Below, piece after piece: positions 51,117 to 59,830 of a stretch of 64,000 bases of DNA (position 1 is the first letter of the stretch; each line of letters opens with the position of its first letter). Position numbers and translations under genes: made by a program. The stretch is from Bradyrhizobium diazoefficiens (GTDB taxonomy: Bacteria > Pseudomonadota > Alphaproteobacteria > Rhizobiales > Xanthobacteraceae), in the NCBI RefSeq assembly GCF_016599855.1, contig NZ_CP067041.1, positions 2,976,001 through 3,040,000 of the forward strand, read 5' to 3'. A model generated the notes under the pieces. The model searched no databases. It saw only the letters and a list, made by a program, of their open reading frames with translations, and had not been told where the DNA came from.

Positions 51117-52223
51117 ATGCGCGAGAACGTGATCGGCCGGGCCAATGTCGAGGATACGCCCGAGCTCAAGGCCTATTACAAGGATCTCGAAAAGCACGAA
51201 GCGGGTGCGCTCTGGACGGTCGCCAACAAGATCGAGCCATGGGCGCCGCAATCGACCTCAGTTCCCGTGCTGTGGCGCTACAAGGATCTGCGCGAGCACG
51301 TGCTGCGATCGGTCGAGCTGGTCTCGCCGGAGAAGGCGGGACGGCGGGTGATCTACCTCAACAATCCCGGCCGCCGCGACGTGTCGGCCGCGGTCGGCTG
51401 GCTCTATTCGGGATTGCAGGTGATGCATCCTGGCGAAGTGGCCACGGCCCATGCCCATTCGGCCTCGGCGCTCCGCTTTATCATGGAAGGGGCGGGCGCC
51501 TACACCATCGTCGACGGTCACAAAATGACGCTGGGTGCGCGAGATTTCGTGCTGACGCCGAACGGCACCTGGCACGAGCACGGTGTCGAAGGCAACGGCT
51601 CGGTCTGCATCTGGCAGGATGGTCTCGACATTCCGCTGGTCAACGCGCTGGAAGCCAATTTCTTCGCCGTGCATCCAAAAATCCAGCAGGAGCCATCCGG
51701 CTATCCCGTGGACGACATGAGCAGGACCTGGGGCAATCCCGGTCTTCGGCCGGCCGACTCGCGCTGGTCGAAGGGCTATTCCCCCATGTTCAAATACGAG
51801 TGGGAGCCGACTTATGACTCCTTGCAAAAATATGCGGCGGCGACGGATGGCTCGCCTTACGACGGCATCCTCATGAACTACGTCAATCCGGTCACCGGAG
51901 GGCATGTGATGCAGACGATCGGCGCGAGCATGCAGTTGCTGCGGCCGGGTGAAAAGACCAAGTCGCACCGCCACACCGGCAGCTTCATCTACCAGGTCGC
52001 CAAGGGGCAAGGCTATTCGATCATCGGCGGCAAGCGGCTCGAATGGGAGGAGCGCGACATCTTTTGCGTTCCCTCCTGGGCCTGGCACGAGCACGGCAAT
52101 GCCTCAGCGAACGAAGACGCCTGCCTCTTCTGCTTCAACGATCTGCCCGTCATCGAAGGCCTCGGACTCTATCGGGAAGAGGCCTATGGCGACAACGGCG
52201 GCTACCAATCGGCGGCGGCCTGA
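51117..52223 (+). CDS. gentisate 1,2-dioxygenase-like bicupin
   Basis: A 368-residue bicupin. The N-terminal cupin carries the iron-binding-type His set in ATAHAHSASALRFIMEG and GTWHEHG; the C-terminal cupin has KSHRHTGSFIYQVAKG and SWAWHEHG. Both cupins retain His-rich motifs. Family members cleave gentisate, salicylate, 1-hydroxy-2-naphthoate or 5-nitrosalicylate next to the carboxylate. GGAGG precedes ATG 51117 by 4 bases. The following FAH-family gene fits cleavage of a gentisate-type product. Confidence 0.88.
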   Translation: MRENVIGRANVEDTPELKAYYKDLEKHEAGALWTVANKIEPWAPQSTSVPVLWRYKDLREHVLRSVELVSPEKAGRRVIYLNNPGRRDVSAAVGWLYSGLQVMHPGEVATAHAHSASALRFIMEGAGAYTIVDGHKMTLGARDFVLTPNGTWHEHGVEGNGSVCIWQDGLDIPLVNALEANFFAVHPKIQQEPSGYPVDDMSRTWGNPGLRPADSRWSKGYSPMFKYEWEPTYDSLQKYAAATDGSPYDGILMNYVNPVTGGHVMQTIGASMQLLRPGEKTKSHRHTGSFIYQVAKGQGYSIIGGKRLEWEERDIFCVPSWAWHEHGNASANEDACLFCFNDLPVIEGLGLYREEAYGDNGGYQSAAA

Positions 52224-52268
52224 GACGTCCTTGCAGAATTCAACCAGGATAGCCGGATAAAAGCTTCC

Positions 52269-53177
52269 ATGCGTCTCGTCACCTACACCTTGGGCTCCAG
52301 CGGAGCCCGTCTCGGCGTTCTCGTCAACGGATTGGTCGTCGATGTCGAGCACCTCGGTGCGTCCAGCGGCGTGACATGGTCGAGCGATATGCTGTCCTTC
52401 ATCGACAACAGTGTGACCCTGCTGCCAGCGCTCAGGGCTCGTTTGGAGGAGGCCAACGGTCGCTTCCCGGCCGGTTCCGCCGTTGCAATCGAGGACGTCA
52501 AGCTGCAAGCCCCGATCCCGCGGCCCCGAAAAAACATCTTCGGTATAGGGCTGAACTATCGCGCGCATGTGGCGGAATCGGCCAAGAGCCTCGATACGAG
52601 CAAGGACCTGCCGAAGCAGCCGGTGGTCTTCTCCAAGCCGCCGACCTGCGTGATCGGCCTCGGCGCGGCGATCCAGCACAACGCGAAGATGACGCAGCAG
52701 CTCGACTGGGAAGTCGAGCTCGCCGTCATCATCGGCAAGACGGCAACGCGCATCTCGACCGAGAGGGCGATGGACCACGTCTTCGGCTATTCCGTGATGA
52801 TCGATATTTCCGCGCGCGACAATCGCCGCGCCGGCCAATGGATCTTCTCCAAGGGCATGGACACCTATGCGCCGTTCGGCCCCTGCATCGTCACCGCGGA
52901 CGAGATTCCCAATCCGCATGATCTGCGGCTCTGGCTGACCAAGAATGGGATTATGAAGCAGGACTCCAACACCAAATACATGATCTTCGACATCCCGGTT
53001 CTGATATCGGACATTTCGTCCGGCATCACGCTTGAGCCAGGCGACATCATTGCAACGGGAACGCCGGAAGGCGTTGGCGCCGGCATGAGCCCGCAGGAAT
53101 GGCTGTGGCCAGGTGACGTGGTCGAGGCCGGGGTCGACGGTGTCGGTGTCCTCAGGCATCCCGTTGTTGCGATCTGA
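52269..53177 (+). CDS. fumarylacetoacetate hydrolase family protein (fumarylpyruvate-hydrolase-like)
   Basis: A 302-residue FAH-fold enzyme: GIGLNYRAHVAES, VFSKPPTCVIGLG, LDWEVELAVIIGK (metal-binding Glu pair), FGYSVMIDISARD and TGTPEGVGAGM. It would hydrolyse a ring-cleavage product such as fumarylpyruvate or maleylpyruvate to pyruvate and a C4 diacid. No maleylpyruvate isomerase is seen nearby, so direct hydrolysis is possible. It ends one base into the thioesterase start (TGATG). Confidence 0.9.
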   Translation: MRLVTYTLGSSGARLGVLVNGLVVDVEHLGASSGVTWSSDMLSFIDNSVTLLPALRARLEEANGRFPAGSAVAIEDVKLQAPIPRPRKNIFGIGLNYRAHVAESAKSLDTSKDLPKQPVVFSKPPTCVIGLGAAIQHNAKMTQQLDWEVELAVIIGKTATRISTERAMDHVFGYSVMIDISARDNRRAGQWIFSKGMDTYAPFGPCIVTADEIPNPHDLRLWLTKNGIMKQDSNTKYMIFDIPVLISDISSGITLEPGDIIATGTPEGVGAGMSPQEWLWPGDVVEAGVDGVGVLRHPVVAI

Positions 53178-53608
53178 TGACGAAGTTTTCGTTCGACCGC
53201 GAGCTCAGGTTTGGAGACTGCGATCCCTCCGGGATCGCGTACTTCCCGTCCTATCTGAACATCCTCAACGGCGTCGTCGAAGACTTCTGGGCGGCGATCG
53301 GCTTTCCGTGGCCGGAATTGATCACGGTCCGGAAGATCGGGACGCCGACGGTGCATCTGACTTGCGATTTCTCCCGGCCGTCGATGTTCGGCGATCTCCT
53401 GACCTTCAACTTGCGCATCGATCAGGTCGGCGGATCATCTCTCCATCTGGAGCACGTCGTTTCGGGCGCGAATGGCATGCGCTGGCGCGCGCGACAGATT
53501 CTGGCCGCGACCTCACTGGTGGGTCACCATGCGATCCCGTGGTCAGATGACATCCGCGCCGCGCTGATGGCGAATGTGGGCAAGGGTACCGAGGCAACGC
53601 CAGCATGA
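53177..53608 (+). CDS. hot-dog thioesterase, 4-hydroxybenzoyl-CoA thioesterase family
   Basis: A 143-residue single hot-dog domain with LRFGDCDPSGIAYFPSYLN near residue 10, whose second Asp (in DPSG) matches the catalytic Asp of 4-hydroxybenzoyl-CoA thioesterase. It would release an aromatic acid from CoA. Coupled to both neighbours (TGATG upstream, ATGA downstream). It complements the CoA ligase at 42398, suggesting the pathway passes through CoA esters and back. Confidence 0.88.
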   Translation: MTKFSFDRELRFGDCDPSGIAYFPSYLNILNGVVEDFWAAIGFPWPELITVRKIGTPTVHLTCDFSRPSMFGDLLTFNLRIDQVGGSSLHLEHVVSGANGMRWRARQILAATSLVGHHAIPWSDDIRAALMANVGKGTEATPA

Positions 53609-54327
53609 TCTCGCTGTTCATGACATTCTCCGATCCGGCAGGTGAGCGGCGAGTTCATCCTGACGAGGTTGCAGTCGTGGCGGAGCTGGTCGGATCGATC
53701 CCTGACATGACCGAGGGCCTGCTGTTCACGCCGCTCGAACAGTCGGTCGATCACCCCTACAAGGCCGACGGTTCTGGCCCGGTGTTCGCGCTCCAACTGC
53801 GGTTTCCCGACCTGTTCGCGTGCGAGGCAGCGATGGACCGCGATAGCATCCTTGTCCGCCTCGCGACGGGAGCCGGACTATCCGGCCTCACGGGATTGAA
53901 CGTCACCCACCAGGTGATGCTGACACGCGCGTTCCCCGTCGATGTCGCCGAACATCCTGCGGATACGACTGCTCCGTGCAGTTACCTCGTGCACTATCCC
54001 GGCCCGGCCGAGGACATGAACGCCTGGAATCTGCATTATCTGGAGCACCACCCGGCGATCATGCGGACCTTCCCCGATGTCCGCCAGATCGAAATCTACA
54101 CCCGCATCGACTGGGTCGACCGGCTGCCGTCGCAGCGCGTCGAGCACATGCAGCGCAACAAGCTGGTGTTCGATAGCCCCCAAGCCCTCGCGCGCGCGCT
54201 CGGCTCCGACGTAATCAAACGCATGCGCGCAGACTTCGTCCAGTTCCCGCCATTCACGGGCGGCAACAAGCATTTTCCGATGCTGACGCGGACGGTTATG
54301 TCTAAGCCTAGAAGGCCGAGAGCGTGA
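53605..54327 (+). CDS. EthD-like dimeric alpha/beta-barrel protein
   Basis: A 240-residue protein with two related halves of ferredoxin-like barrel type. The second has the EthD-like pattern WNLHYLEHHPAIMRTFPDV near residue 145; the first has RFPDLFACEAAM. EthD-like proteins are small accessory or degradative proteins in ether and aromatic catabolism with poorly defined chemistry. ATGA overlap with the thioesterase makes it the last gene of this plus-strand operon. Confidence 0.7.
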   Translation: MISLFMTFSDPAGERRVHPDEVAVVAELVGSIPDMTEGLLFTPLEQSVDHPYKADGSGPVFALQLRFPDLFACEAAMDRDSILVRLATGAGLSGLTGLNVTHQVMLTRAFPVDVAEHPADTTAPCSYLVHYPGPAEDMNAWNLHYLEHHPAIMRTFPDVRQIEIYTRIDWVDRLPSQRVEHMQRNKLVFDSPQALARALGSDVIKRMRADFVQFPPFTGGNKHFPMLTRTVMSKPRRPRA

Positions 54328-54979
54328 AAGAATATGGCGTGAGCCCGCAGGTTCAGATTGATCGCCGGATGTCCGCTTTGGCGGTCATTTCAGACTCGAG
54401 TTGCAGGTGACGGCACGTCCGAAAAGGGCCAACAGCGGACTAGATTAATCTAACCTAGCTGCTGTGGGCTACGAATGCTCGACGGGGACGCGGAACATGC
54501 GGGGCGAGGCGCATCGGTTCGCGTCGCAGGCATGCCCGGCAGCTCGACGCCCCGCAGGAAGGCCTGGCCCACCGTGACTCCATGCGCGCACCCAATCCGA
54601 GCGGCCTGGTGCACTTCAAAAGGGGTAATCACTTTGAATGGTTGGTTTCGACTATGTCGCGGCGCATGGTCCGATCAGTCAGCGGCAGGGCCGGATCAGG
54701 TGCGAATACGGTCGCGCTCCACTGCTCGGTGAAGTCTCCGCCGGTCCAAGGTTGGAGTGTAGGCTGGCCGCCAGAGAGCCACTGAGCGATGGATGTTCCA
54801 TTCACCATCGATTGCGTCACCGAGCTAAGCATCAGCGGCTCAGACTAGATTTACGGAATCTACTACTACAACGCCGTTTGCCGCGGCCCTATCTATAGCG
54901 GCAGCAGCTACACCACCGATGGTTCTTGTGAGAGCCTGTCACGCTCAGGCGAGGACCGGCCTGCAGAACAGGTTCGGCG
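54328..54979. other. gene-free region, possible remnants
   Basis: About 650 bases without a convincing gene. GTCCGCTTTGGC (from 54371) and the inverse of GCCAACAGCGGAC (ending 54440) make an imperfect inverted repeat of a kind common between Bradyrhizobium genes, from memory. A short stretch near 54855-54935 is less GC-rich and encodes a Tyr/Ser/Cys-rich string, interrupted by an upstream stop, possibly the end of a lost gene. Confidence 0.4.
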
Positions 54980-56161
54980 ATGATGGCCGCCGGAGCGGTT
55001 CGGGTCTGTTTCTTTGCATTGGTTGCAGCGGGCTCGTTCGGCGGAGATGTCGAGCTGTCCTTCGCGCAAACACGACCGGCCCTTTCCGCGAATGAACCCG
55101 CGAATGTGTCTCCGCGGAAGGAAAACGTCCCCAGGAAGGAAGCTGGACGATCTGAGAACCGGTACACAGTCGGACTTGTAGCCGGCGCACCGCACAGCAC
55201 CGAATTCGCCGCAGCTCAAGAAATGGCGACCACATTGGCCAGCGGCCAGGAGACCGGCCCTCGCGGCGGGGTCGCATTGCGGGTGATGCCCATCCCGGGA
55301 AATGGCGGCAGCGACAACATCCTGGACGTACTCACGCTAGCAGGTGCCGACATGGCGATCGCGCCTGTTGTCCTCGTCAACCGGCTACGGGATGCGCGGA
55401 CATTCGGGGATATTCGTAACAAGCTTGTCTACATCACTCCCTTTTTTACCCAAGAGTTCCATCTCCTCGTCCGCCCTGAGATCAGAAGTCTGACAGATCT
55501 TGCGGGAAAGACGGTCAATCTGGGTGAAGAAGGCAGCGCCAGCGCTGTACTTGGCCGTGAGGTGTTCAACAGTCTGGGCGTGAACATCAGCGAAAGGAAC
55601 CTGGGGCTGGACGCCGCACTGGATGGGATGCGGAACGGGCAAATCTTCGCCACCCTGCTGCTGTCGGGGAAGCCGGTCAACTTCCTGGCGCACTACCCGC
55701 AATCTGATGGCATTCGCGTCCTGCCGATCCCGTATCCTCCGGCACTGGAGCGTGATTACCTGCCTTCTGTTTTCCGTCACGAGGACTATCCAAACATCAT
55801 CGCAGAAGGTGAAAGCGTCGAGACGATCGCGATCCAGTCGGCTCTTTTCGCTTACAACTGGCCGGTCCGCAACGAGCGGTTCAGGCTGTTGGAATTCTTC
55901 GTGCGGACATTCTTTTCCCGTTTTCACGATTTTCTCGGTAACGGTCACCACCCGAAGTGGGATGAGATGAACTTGTCGGCGCGGCTGCCTGAGTGGCAGC
56001 GATTTCCTCCTGCAGAGCGCTGGCTCCAGCGCCAAACCGGGGCCGCACTCTCCAGCGCGTTTGACCAATTCATCAAAGAGAAATCGACCGGCAAACTGCC
56101 TGACCGCGAAGCCTTGTTGCAGGAGTTCCTGCGATGGCTAGAACGCAAGCAGGGCCGGTGA
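54980..56161 (+). CDS. TAXI-family TRAP transporter solute-binding protein
   Basis: A 393-residue exported protein: signal segment at residues 1-30 (FFALVAAGSFGGDVELSFAQ), a low-complexity Pro/Glu linker, then a TAXI binding domain from about residue 60 (YTVGLVAGAPHSTEFAAAQEM, LRVMPIPGNGGSDNILDVL, DLAGKTVNLGEEGSASAVL). The C-terminal about 80 residues (WQRFPPAERWLQRQ...) form a helical tail. TAXI proteins normally work with a fused TRAP permease; none is next to it, so it is an orphan or serves as a sensor. The ligand is unknown (glutamate/2-oxoacids in known cases). Confidence 0.85.
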   Translation: MMAAGAVRVCFFALVAAGSFGGDVELSFAQTRPALSANEPANVSPRKENVPRKEAGRSENRYTVGLVAGAPHSTEFAAAQEMATTLASGQETGPRGGVALRVMPIPGNGGSDNILDVLTLAGADMAIAPVVLVNRLRDARTFGDIRNKLVYITPFFTQEFHLLVRPEIRSLTDLAGKTVNLGEEGSASAVLGREVFNSLGVNISERNLGLDAALDGMRNGQIFATLLLSGKPVNFLAHYPQSDGIRVLPIPYPPALERDYLPSVFRHEDYPNIIAEGESVETIAIQSALFAYNWPVRNERFRLLEFFVRTFFSRFHDFLGNGHHPKWDEMNLSARLPEWQRFPPAERWLQRQTGAALSSAFDQFIKEKSTGKLPDREALLQEFLRWLERKQGR

Positions 56162-56181
56162 GCAAACGTTGGGAGATCTCA

Positions 56182-56742
56182 ATGCGTAGTCGAGTAGCCA
56201 CCACAGCACTAATTGTGTTGCTCGGGATGCTCGCCGACGTGAGCGGGCCTGCCCCGCAAGTTGCTCAAGCCAAACGCGCGGCGCGGGAGGCCCCCGCAAT
56301 GATGAGGTTGCACTCGGCCGACGATGTGCAGTCGAGGGTCGGTGGTCGCCGGGGGGAAAGAGCGCACAGGAAGCACCACGCCCTTCGTTCGCTCCCCAAT
56401 CAGCGGAAGATTGCCGAAAAGAATGGATACAAGCGGCTCAGTGACCTCGTGAACTTCCCGAAGTTCTTTCCTGAGCTCGGCATCCTGTTTGTTAAACCCG
56501 AAACCTTACCGGTAGGCCCTTTCCTGTGCTTCGATCGCGAGGATCGTTTGGTCGCGACCGTGTATATGGTCCCGATAAAAGACATCGACGATCACAAGCG
56601 ATTGGATGCGCCGGGGTTCGCCGGGCAAGTTGACCACATCAGCTTCTACTTTAACCCAGGTCACCCGGGAGCGGAGATGCCGCACTATCACTTCGTGATC
56701 TGGCATGTAACCAAGCAGCAGGAAGCGCGCGTAGCGAAATGA
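56182..56742 (+). CDS. secreted hypothetical protein
   Basis: A 186-residue protein with a signal peptide (TTALIVLLGMLADVSGPAPQVAQA, read in two parts across residues 7-30). A folded-looking domain spans about residues 95-180: PKFFPELGILFVKPETLPVGP, FDREDRLVATVYMVPIKDID, and GAEMPHYHFVIWHVT, in which several His could bind metal. GGGAGA precedes ATG 56182. It follows the TAXI gene by 20 bp, so the two may be co-expressed and secreted together. The domain was not recognised by name. Confidence 0.7.
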   Translation: MRSRVATTALIVLLGMLADVSGPAPQVAQAKRAAREAPAMMRLHSADDVQSRVGGRRGERAHRKHHALRSLPNQRKIAEKNGYKRLSDLVNFPKFFPELGILFVKPETLPVGPFLCFDREDRLVATVYMVPIKDIDDHKRLDAPGFAGQVDHISFYFNPGHPGAEMPHYHFVIWHVTKQQEARVAK

Positions 56743-57156
56743 GGCGCAACTTTCAGGCAAGACGCCACACGCGCGTAACGCGACGGCAAAAACCATAGAA
56801 AATGCCCGCTGTCGCTGTTAAAGCCGTGATGAGCTTTGCGCCAGAAATCGGTGCTTTGTCCGTGACGATCTGAAGGCTGTCGCGCTGCGCGGCCCCATCG
56901 TTTCGGTTCATTCAGCCACACACCGTCGTTTCTGCGGAAAGTCGAATCGCTCACGCCAAACCTTCGATTAGCAGTGCCGGCCGGCTTCTCACGCAAGACC
57001 GAGGCCGCAACGGCACTGTGCAAATTGCGGTCGAAGTGGGCAACTGAGCCGCCGGATGTCTCGTTTGGGTCAAAAGCCGGCATCGCTGGGACTGACTTCG
57101 TCTCCGCTAAGGGCCCCCATCCGGACATCTTGGAGAGGCCGCCAAATAACACAGAC
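56743..57156. other. gene-free region
   Basis: 414 bases with no supported gene. The stretch near 57057-57110 (starting GTCTCGTTTGGGTCAAAAG) resembles a family of intergenic sequences often mis-annotated as short 'MSALGQK'-like proteins in Bradyrhizobium; this is recollection, not a search result. Confidence 0.4.
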
Positions 57157-57339
57157 CTATTCTTCTGTCTCTACGTCGGGCGCTTTGGGAATATCCGGCG
57201 CGGGCAACTCGCCGACCTGTTCCTTAAGGCTGGCGGCCGCCTCAACAGCTCCCGCAACGAAAGCGGGGTCGGAAGCAGCCTTAGCCATCTTGAGTAGCGC
57301 CGCCGCCGCTAAGCGGGCGTGATAGTGATTTTGAGACAC
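57157..57339 (-). CDS. small conserved hypothetical protein
   Basis: A 60-residue protein from GTG 57339 with AAGGTG a few bases upstream. Helical Ala-rich N-terminal half (ARLAAAALLKMAKAA) and an acidic, Pro-rich end (APDIPKAPDVETEE). It resembles short Bradyrhizobium hypotheticals. No function is known. It diverges from the response-regulator gene. Confidence 0.5.
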   Translation of the reverse strand: MSQNHYHARLAAAALLKMAKAASDPAFVAGAVEAAASLKEQVGELPAPDIPKAPDVETEE

Positions 57340-57498
57340 GAAACACCTTTTTTCTCAAATCCAAGATTTGGGATTCCGTTCCGCAGCGAAAGTACAAAAG
57401 TGAACTATGCGGAGGATGGTTCGCGAGTTACAGTATTGCAGCTGGAACAAGCGTGCCCGTGTGACGCTCTATGCGGCATCTTGGAGAACCGTCAAACA

Positions 57499-57873
57499 AT
57501 GACTGCGCGCGCGGCTTCTGTTTTGGTGGTCGAGGATGAGGCTCTAATTCGCCCGATGCTGGTCGACATGCTTGAGGGTGGCCTTGGTCACCGTGTGGTT
57601 GCAGAGGCCGGAAACGTTCTCGAGGGCATGTCGCTCGCGGAGAATACTGAATTTGATCTGGCAGTCCTCAACATCAATGTCCGCAGGCGGAACGTTCTGC
57701 CGGTCGCGCAGGCCATCGAGAAACGGGGTTTGCCGTTCCTCTTTGTGAGCGGGTACAAGCGCACGGACCTTCCCGCGCTGTTTGGCGACCGGTTGTTAGT
57801 CGAAAAGCCGGTCGAGATTTCGAAGCTAAAGGCCGCGATTGGCACAGTTCTGGGCAGCCAAAGTGCCCGGTGA
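57499..57873 (+). CDS. receiver-domain protein with Asn at the phosphoacceptor position
   Basis: A 124-residue single receiver domain: acidic pocket VVEDEALIRPML (E12/D13), conserved Ser in FLFVSGYKR, and Lys in LVEKPVE. At the phosphorylation site the sequence is DLAVLNINV, with Asn58 (codon AAC, 57670-57672) where Asp is expected (homologues of this class read LDVNL). It therefore probably cannot be phosphorylated in the usual way and may act as a constitutive or phosphorylation-independent regulator, or be decaying. There is no output domain. The start was chosen at ATG 57499; longer in-frame starts add non-receiver sequence. Confidence 0.85.
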   Translation: MTARAASVLVVEDEALIRPMLVDMLEGGLGHRVVAEAGNVLEGMSLAENTEFDLAVLNINVRRRNVLPVAQAIEKRGLPFLFVSGYKRTDLPALFGDRLLVEKPVEISKLKAAIGTVLGSQSAR

Positions 57874-58026
57874 TCCCGGATTTGGTTCGCACCTCCACAC
57901 CGCAACCATGCTGGCTCTGGCCGCGGATACGTCTTGGCGGATGCCAGCCTGAATCAGCCAGTCGGCTGCCACGGACAGCACGATCAACGACGTAACAATC
58001 GCGATTGTGCTGGCTCTTCCTAGCAT
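57826..58026 (-). CDS. possible small membrane protein
   Basis: A 66-residue ORF starting MLGRASTIAIVTSLIVLSVA, giving one clear membrane helix, then a polar tail that overlaps the 3' end of the receiver gene by 48 bases. The hydrophobic N-terminus looks genuine. The C-terminal half is the antisense of coding DNA and may not be real. No good ribosome-binding site was seen. Confidence 0.25.
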   Translation of the reverse strand: MLGRASTIAIVTSLIVLSVAADWLIQAGIRQDVSAARASMVAVWRCEPNPGSPGTLAAQNCANRGL

Positions 58027-58037
58027 AGCCAAACTCG

Positions 58038-58235
58038 TCACTTCGGAGGCTGCAATCCGGGTGACGTAAGCCACTCCGTAATGTCGGAGGTGATTTCGAT
58101 CTGCCGGACTTTCCTAAGCAAGCTGTCTCGTTTGTGTCCCGGCGGGCATGACCTGGCCTCGTCGCGTAGCTGTTGAGCTTCTAAGTCAAGCCGGGCTTTC
58201 AAGGAGGCTTTCGGTCTGAACCGGAGGCGTTTCAT
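58038..58235 (-). CDS. small basic conserved protein
   Basis: A 65-residue protein, MKRLRFRPKASLKARLDLE..., ending EWLTSPGLQPPK, helical and Arg/Lys-rich with the repeated charge pattern LRDEARSCPPGHKRDSLLRK. I recognise this short family in Bradyrhizobium, always as a hypothetical. The ribosome-binding site is weak. No function known. Confidence 0.6.
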   Translation of the reverse strand: MKRLRFRPKASLKARLDLEAQQLRDEARSCPPGHKRDSLLRKVRQIEITSDITEWLTSPGLQPPK

Positions 58236-58313
58236 GACAGATAACCCACAACGGCCTGCTCCAGTCTTAAAACTCGGGAGGGGGCGCAATGGTTCAGAAC
58301 GTGATCTCATTCG

Positions 58314-58346
58314 CGAAATAAAAGAGGCCGCCAACTGAAGCGGCCT
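58314..58346 (-). terminator. Rho-independent terminator for small secreted protein
   Basis: On the minus strand AGGCCGC, an 8-base loop, GCGGCCT, then CTTTTATTT, about 70 bases after the stop at 58415. A second strong hairpin (CTCTGGCGCTC, TTGT, GAGCGCCAGAG, 58364-58389) lies just before it. Confidence 0.75.
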
Positions 58347-58414
58347 TATCCCAGTTCCTTCGGCTCTGGCGCTCTTGTGAGCGCCAGAGATCAATCTTTT
58401 CTAGTCCGGTCCCG

Positions 58415-58681
58415 CTAGTCGCAACGGCGGATTCTGCGGACTGAACCGTCGTCGCGCTCGATCGTGACGGTGCGGCATCCACCGCGATATCCGCGATCAT
58501 ATCCGTAGGCGCGATAAGCAGGTCGGTCGTACTCACGGTAGTAACGACGCTCCGGCCTCACTCTTACGCCGCCGAACGGAGTATCAACGGCAACTTGAGC
58601 TGACGCGGGTGCAATTGACATCGGCGTGGCGATAGCGAAACCGGCAACCGCCAGCACGCCAGCCAGTAACAGAGTTCTCAT
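58415..58681 (-). CDS. small secreted Tyr/Arg-rich protein
   Basis: An 88-residue exported protein: signal peptide at residues 1-28 (LLLAGVLAVAGFAIATPMS, ending APASA), then GGVRVRPERRYY, a Tyr/Arg/Gly-rich stretch, and CRTVTIERDDGSVRRIRRCD with two cysteines that could form a disulfide. GGAGGA lies 6-7 bases upstream of ATG 58681. The family is common in Bradyrhizobium and unnamed; a cell-envelope role is likely from the signal peptide. Confidence 0.75.
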   Translation of the reverse strand: MRTLLLAGVLAVAGFAIATPMSIAPASAQVAVDTPFGGVRVRPERRYYREYDRPAYRAYGYDRGYRGGCRTVTIERDDGSVRRIRRCD

Positions 58682-59116
58682 ACGAGTTCCTCCTGAGTTA
58701 TCGCTTCGCTTTCCAACATCCCAGGTAGGGCAAGGTTCCCGCACGAAATTCATCCAAACCGCCTGCGGCGGTATGGGCTTCGCATACGAGCCGAGCGCAA
58801 GGGTCAATGTTTTGGAGCTTTTGCCGTATGTGTGAAGGCCGCAGCACACCGAGACTGTTGTCATGGTGCAACAAGCTGGCGTTTGAGGTTCATATCGCAA
58901 ATCTGGAATGTCCAGATCGGCGGTCGAGGCGATCCGTTATCCATGGGCGGCGATGATGGCATTGTGCCACTGTTTTGCCCGACGGATCAAGTGATTTTCG
59001 TAAAATCCGTAGTGCCGGACGTTAAGCCGCTGATATCGCTATCACCGGCTACTGTGCATGGGGTTGTTTTCGCTGTTTTAGTGTGGCCGGCTCGCCGGGC
59101 CTGATTCACACGGGTT
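58682..59116. other. gene-free region
   Basis: 435 bases between the secreted-protein gene and livF. It presumably carries the secreted protein's promoter. No gene, repeat or terminator could be supported. Confidence 0.4.

Positions 59117-59826
<710 letters not shown>

Positions 59827-59830
<4 letters not shown>

Noticed and set aside
54638..54898. 86-residue ORF in the gap after the EthD-like gene
   Set aside because: Arg-rich composition, no ribosome-binding site, no domain; it looks like random reading of GC-rich DNA.
57057..57322. ORF beginning MSRLGQKPASLG
   Set aside because: It resembles the repeated intergenic sequence often mis-called as short proteins in this lineage, and it overlaps a better-supported gene on the other strand.
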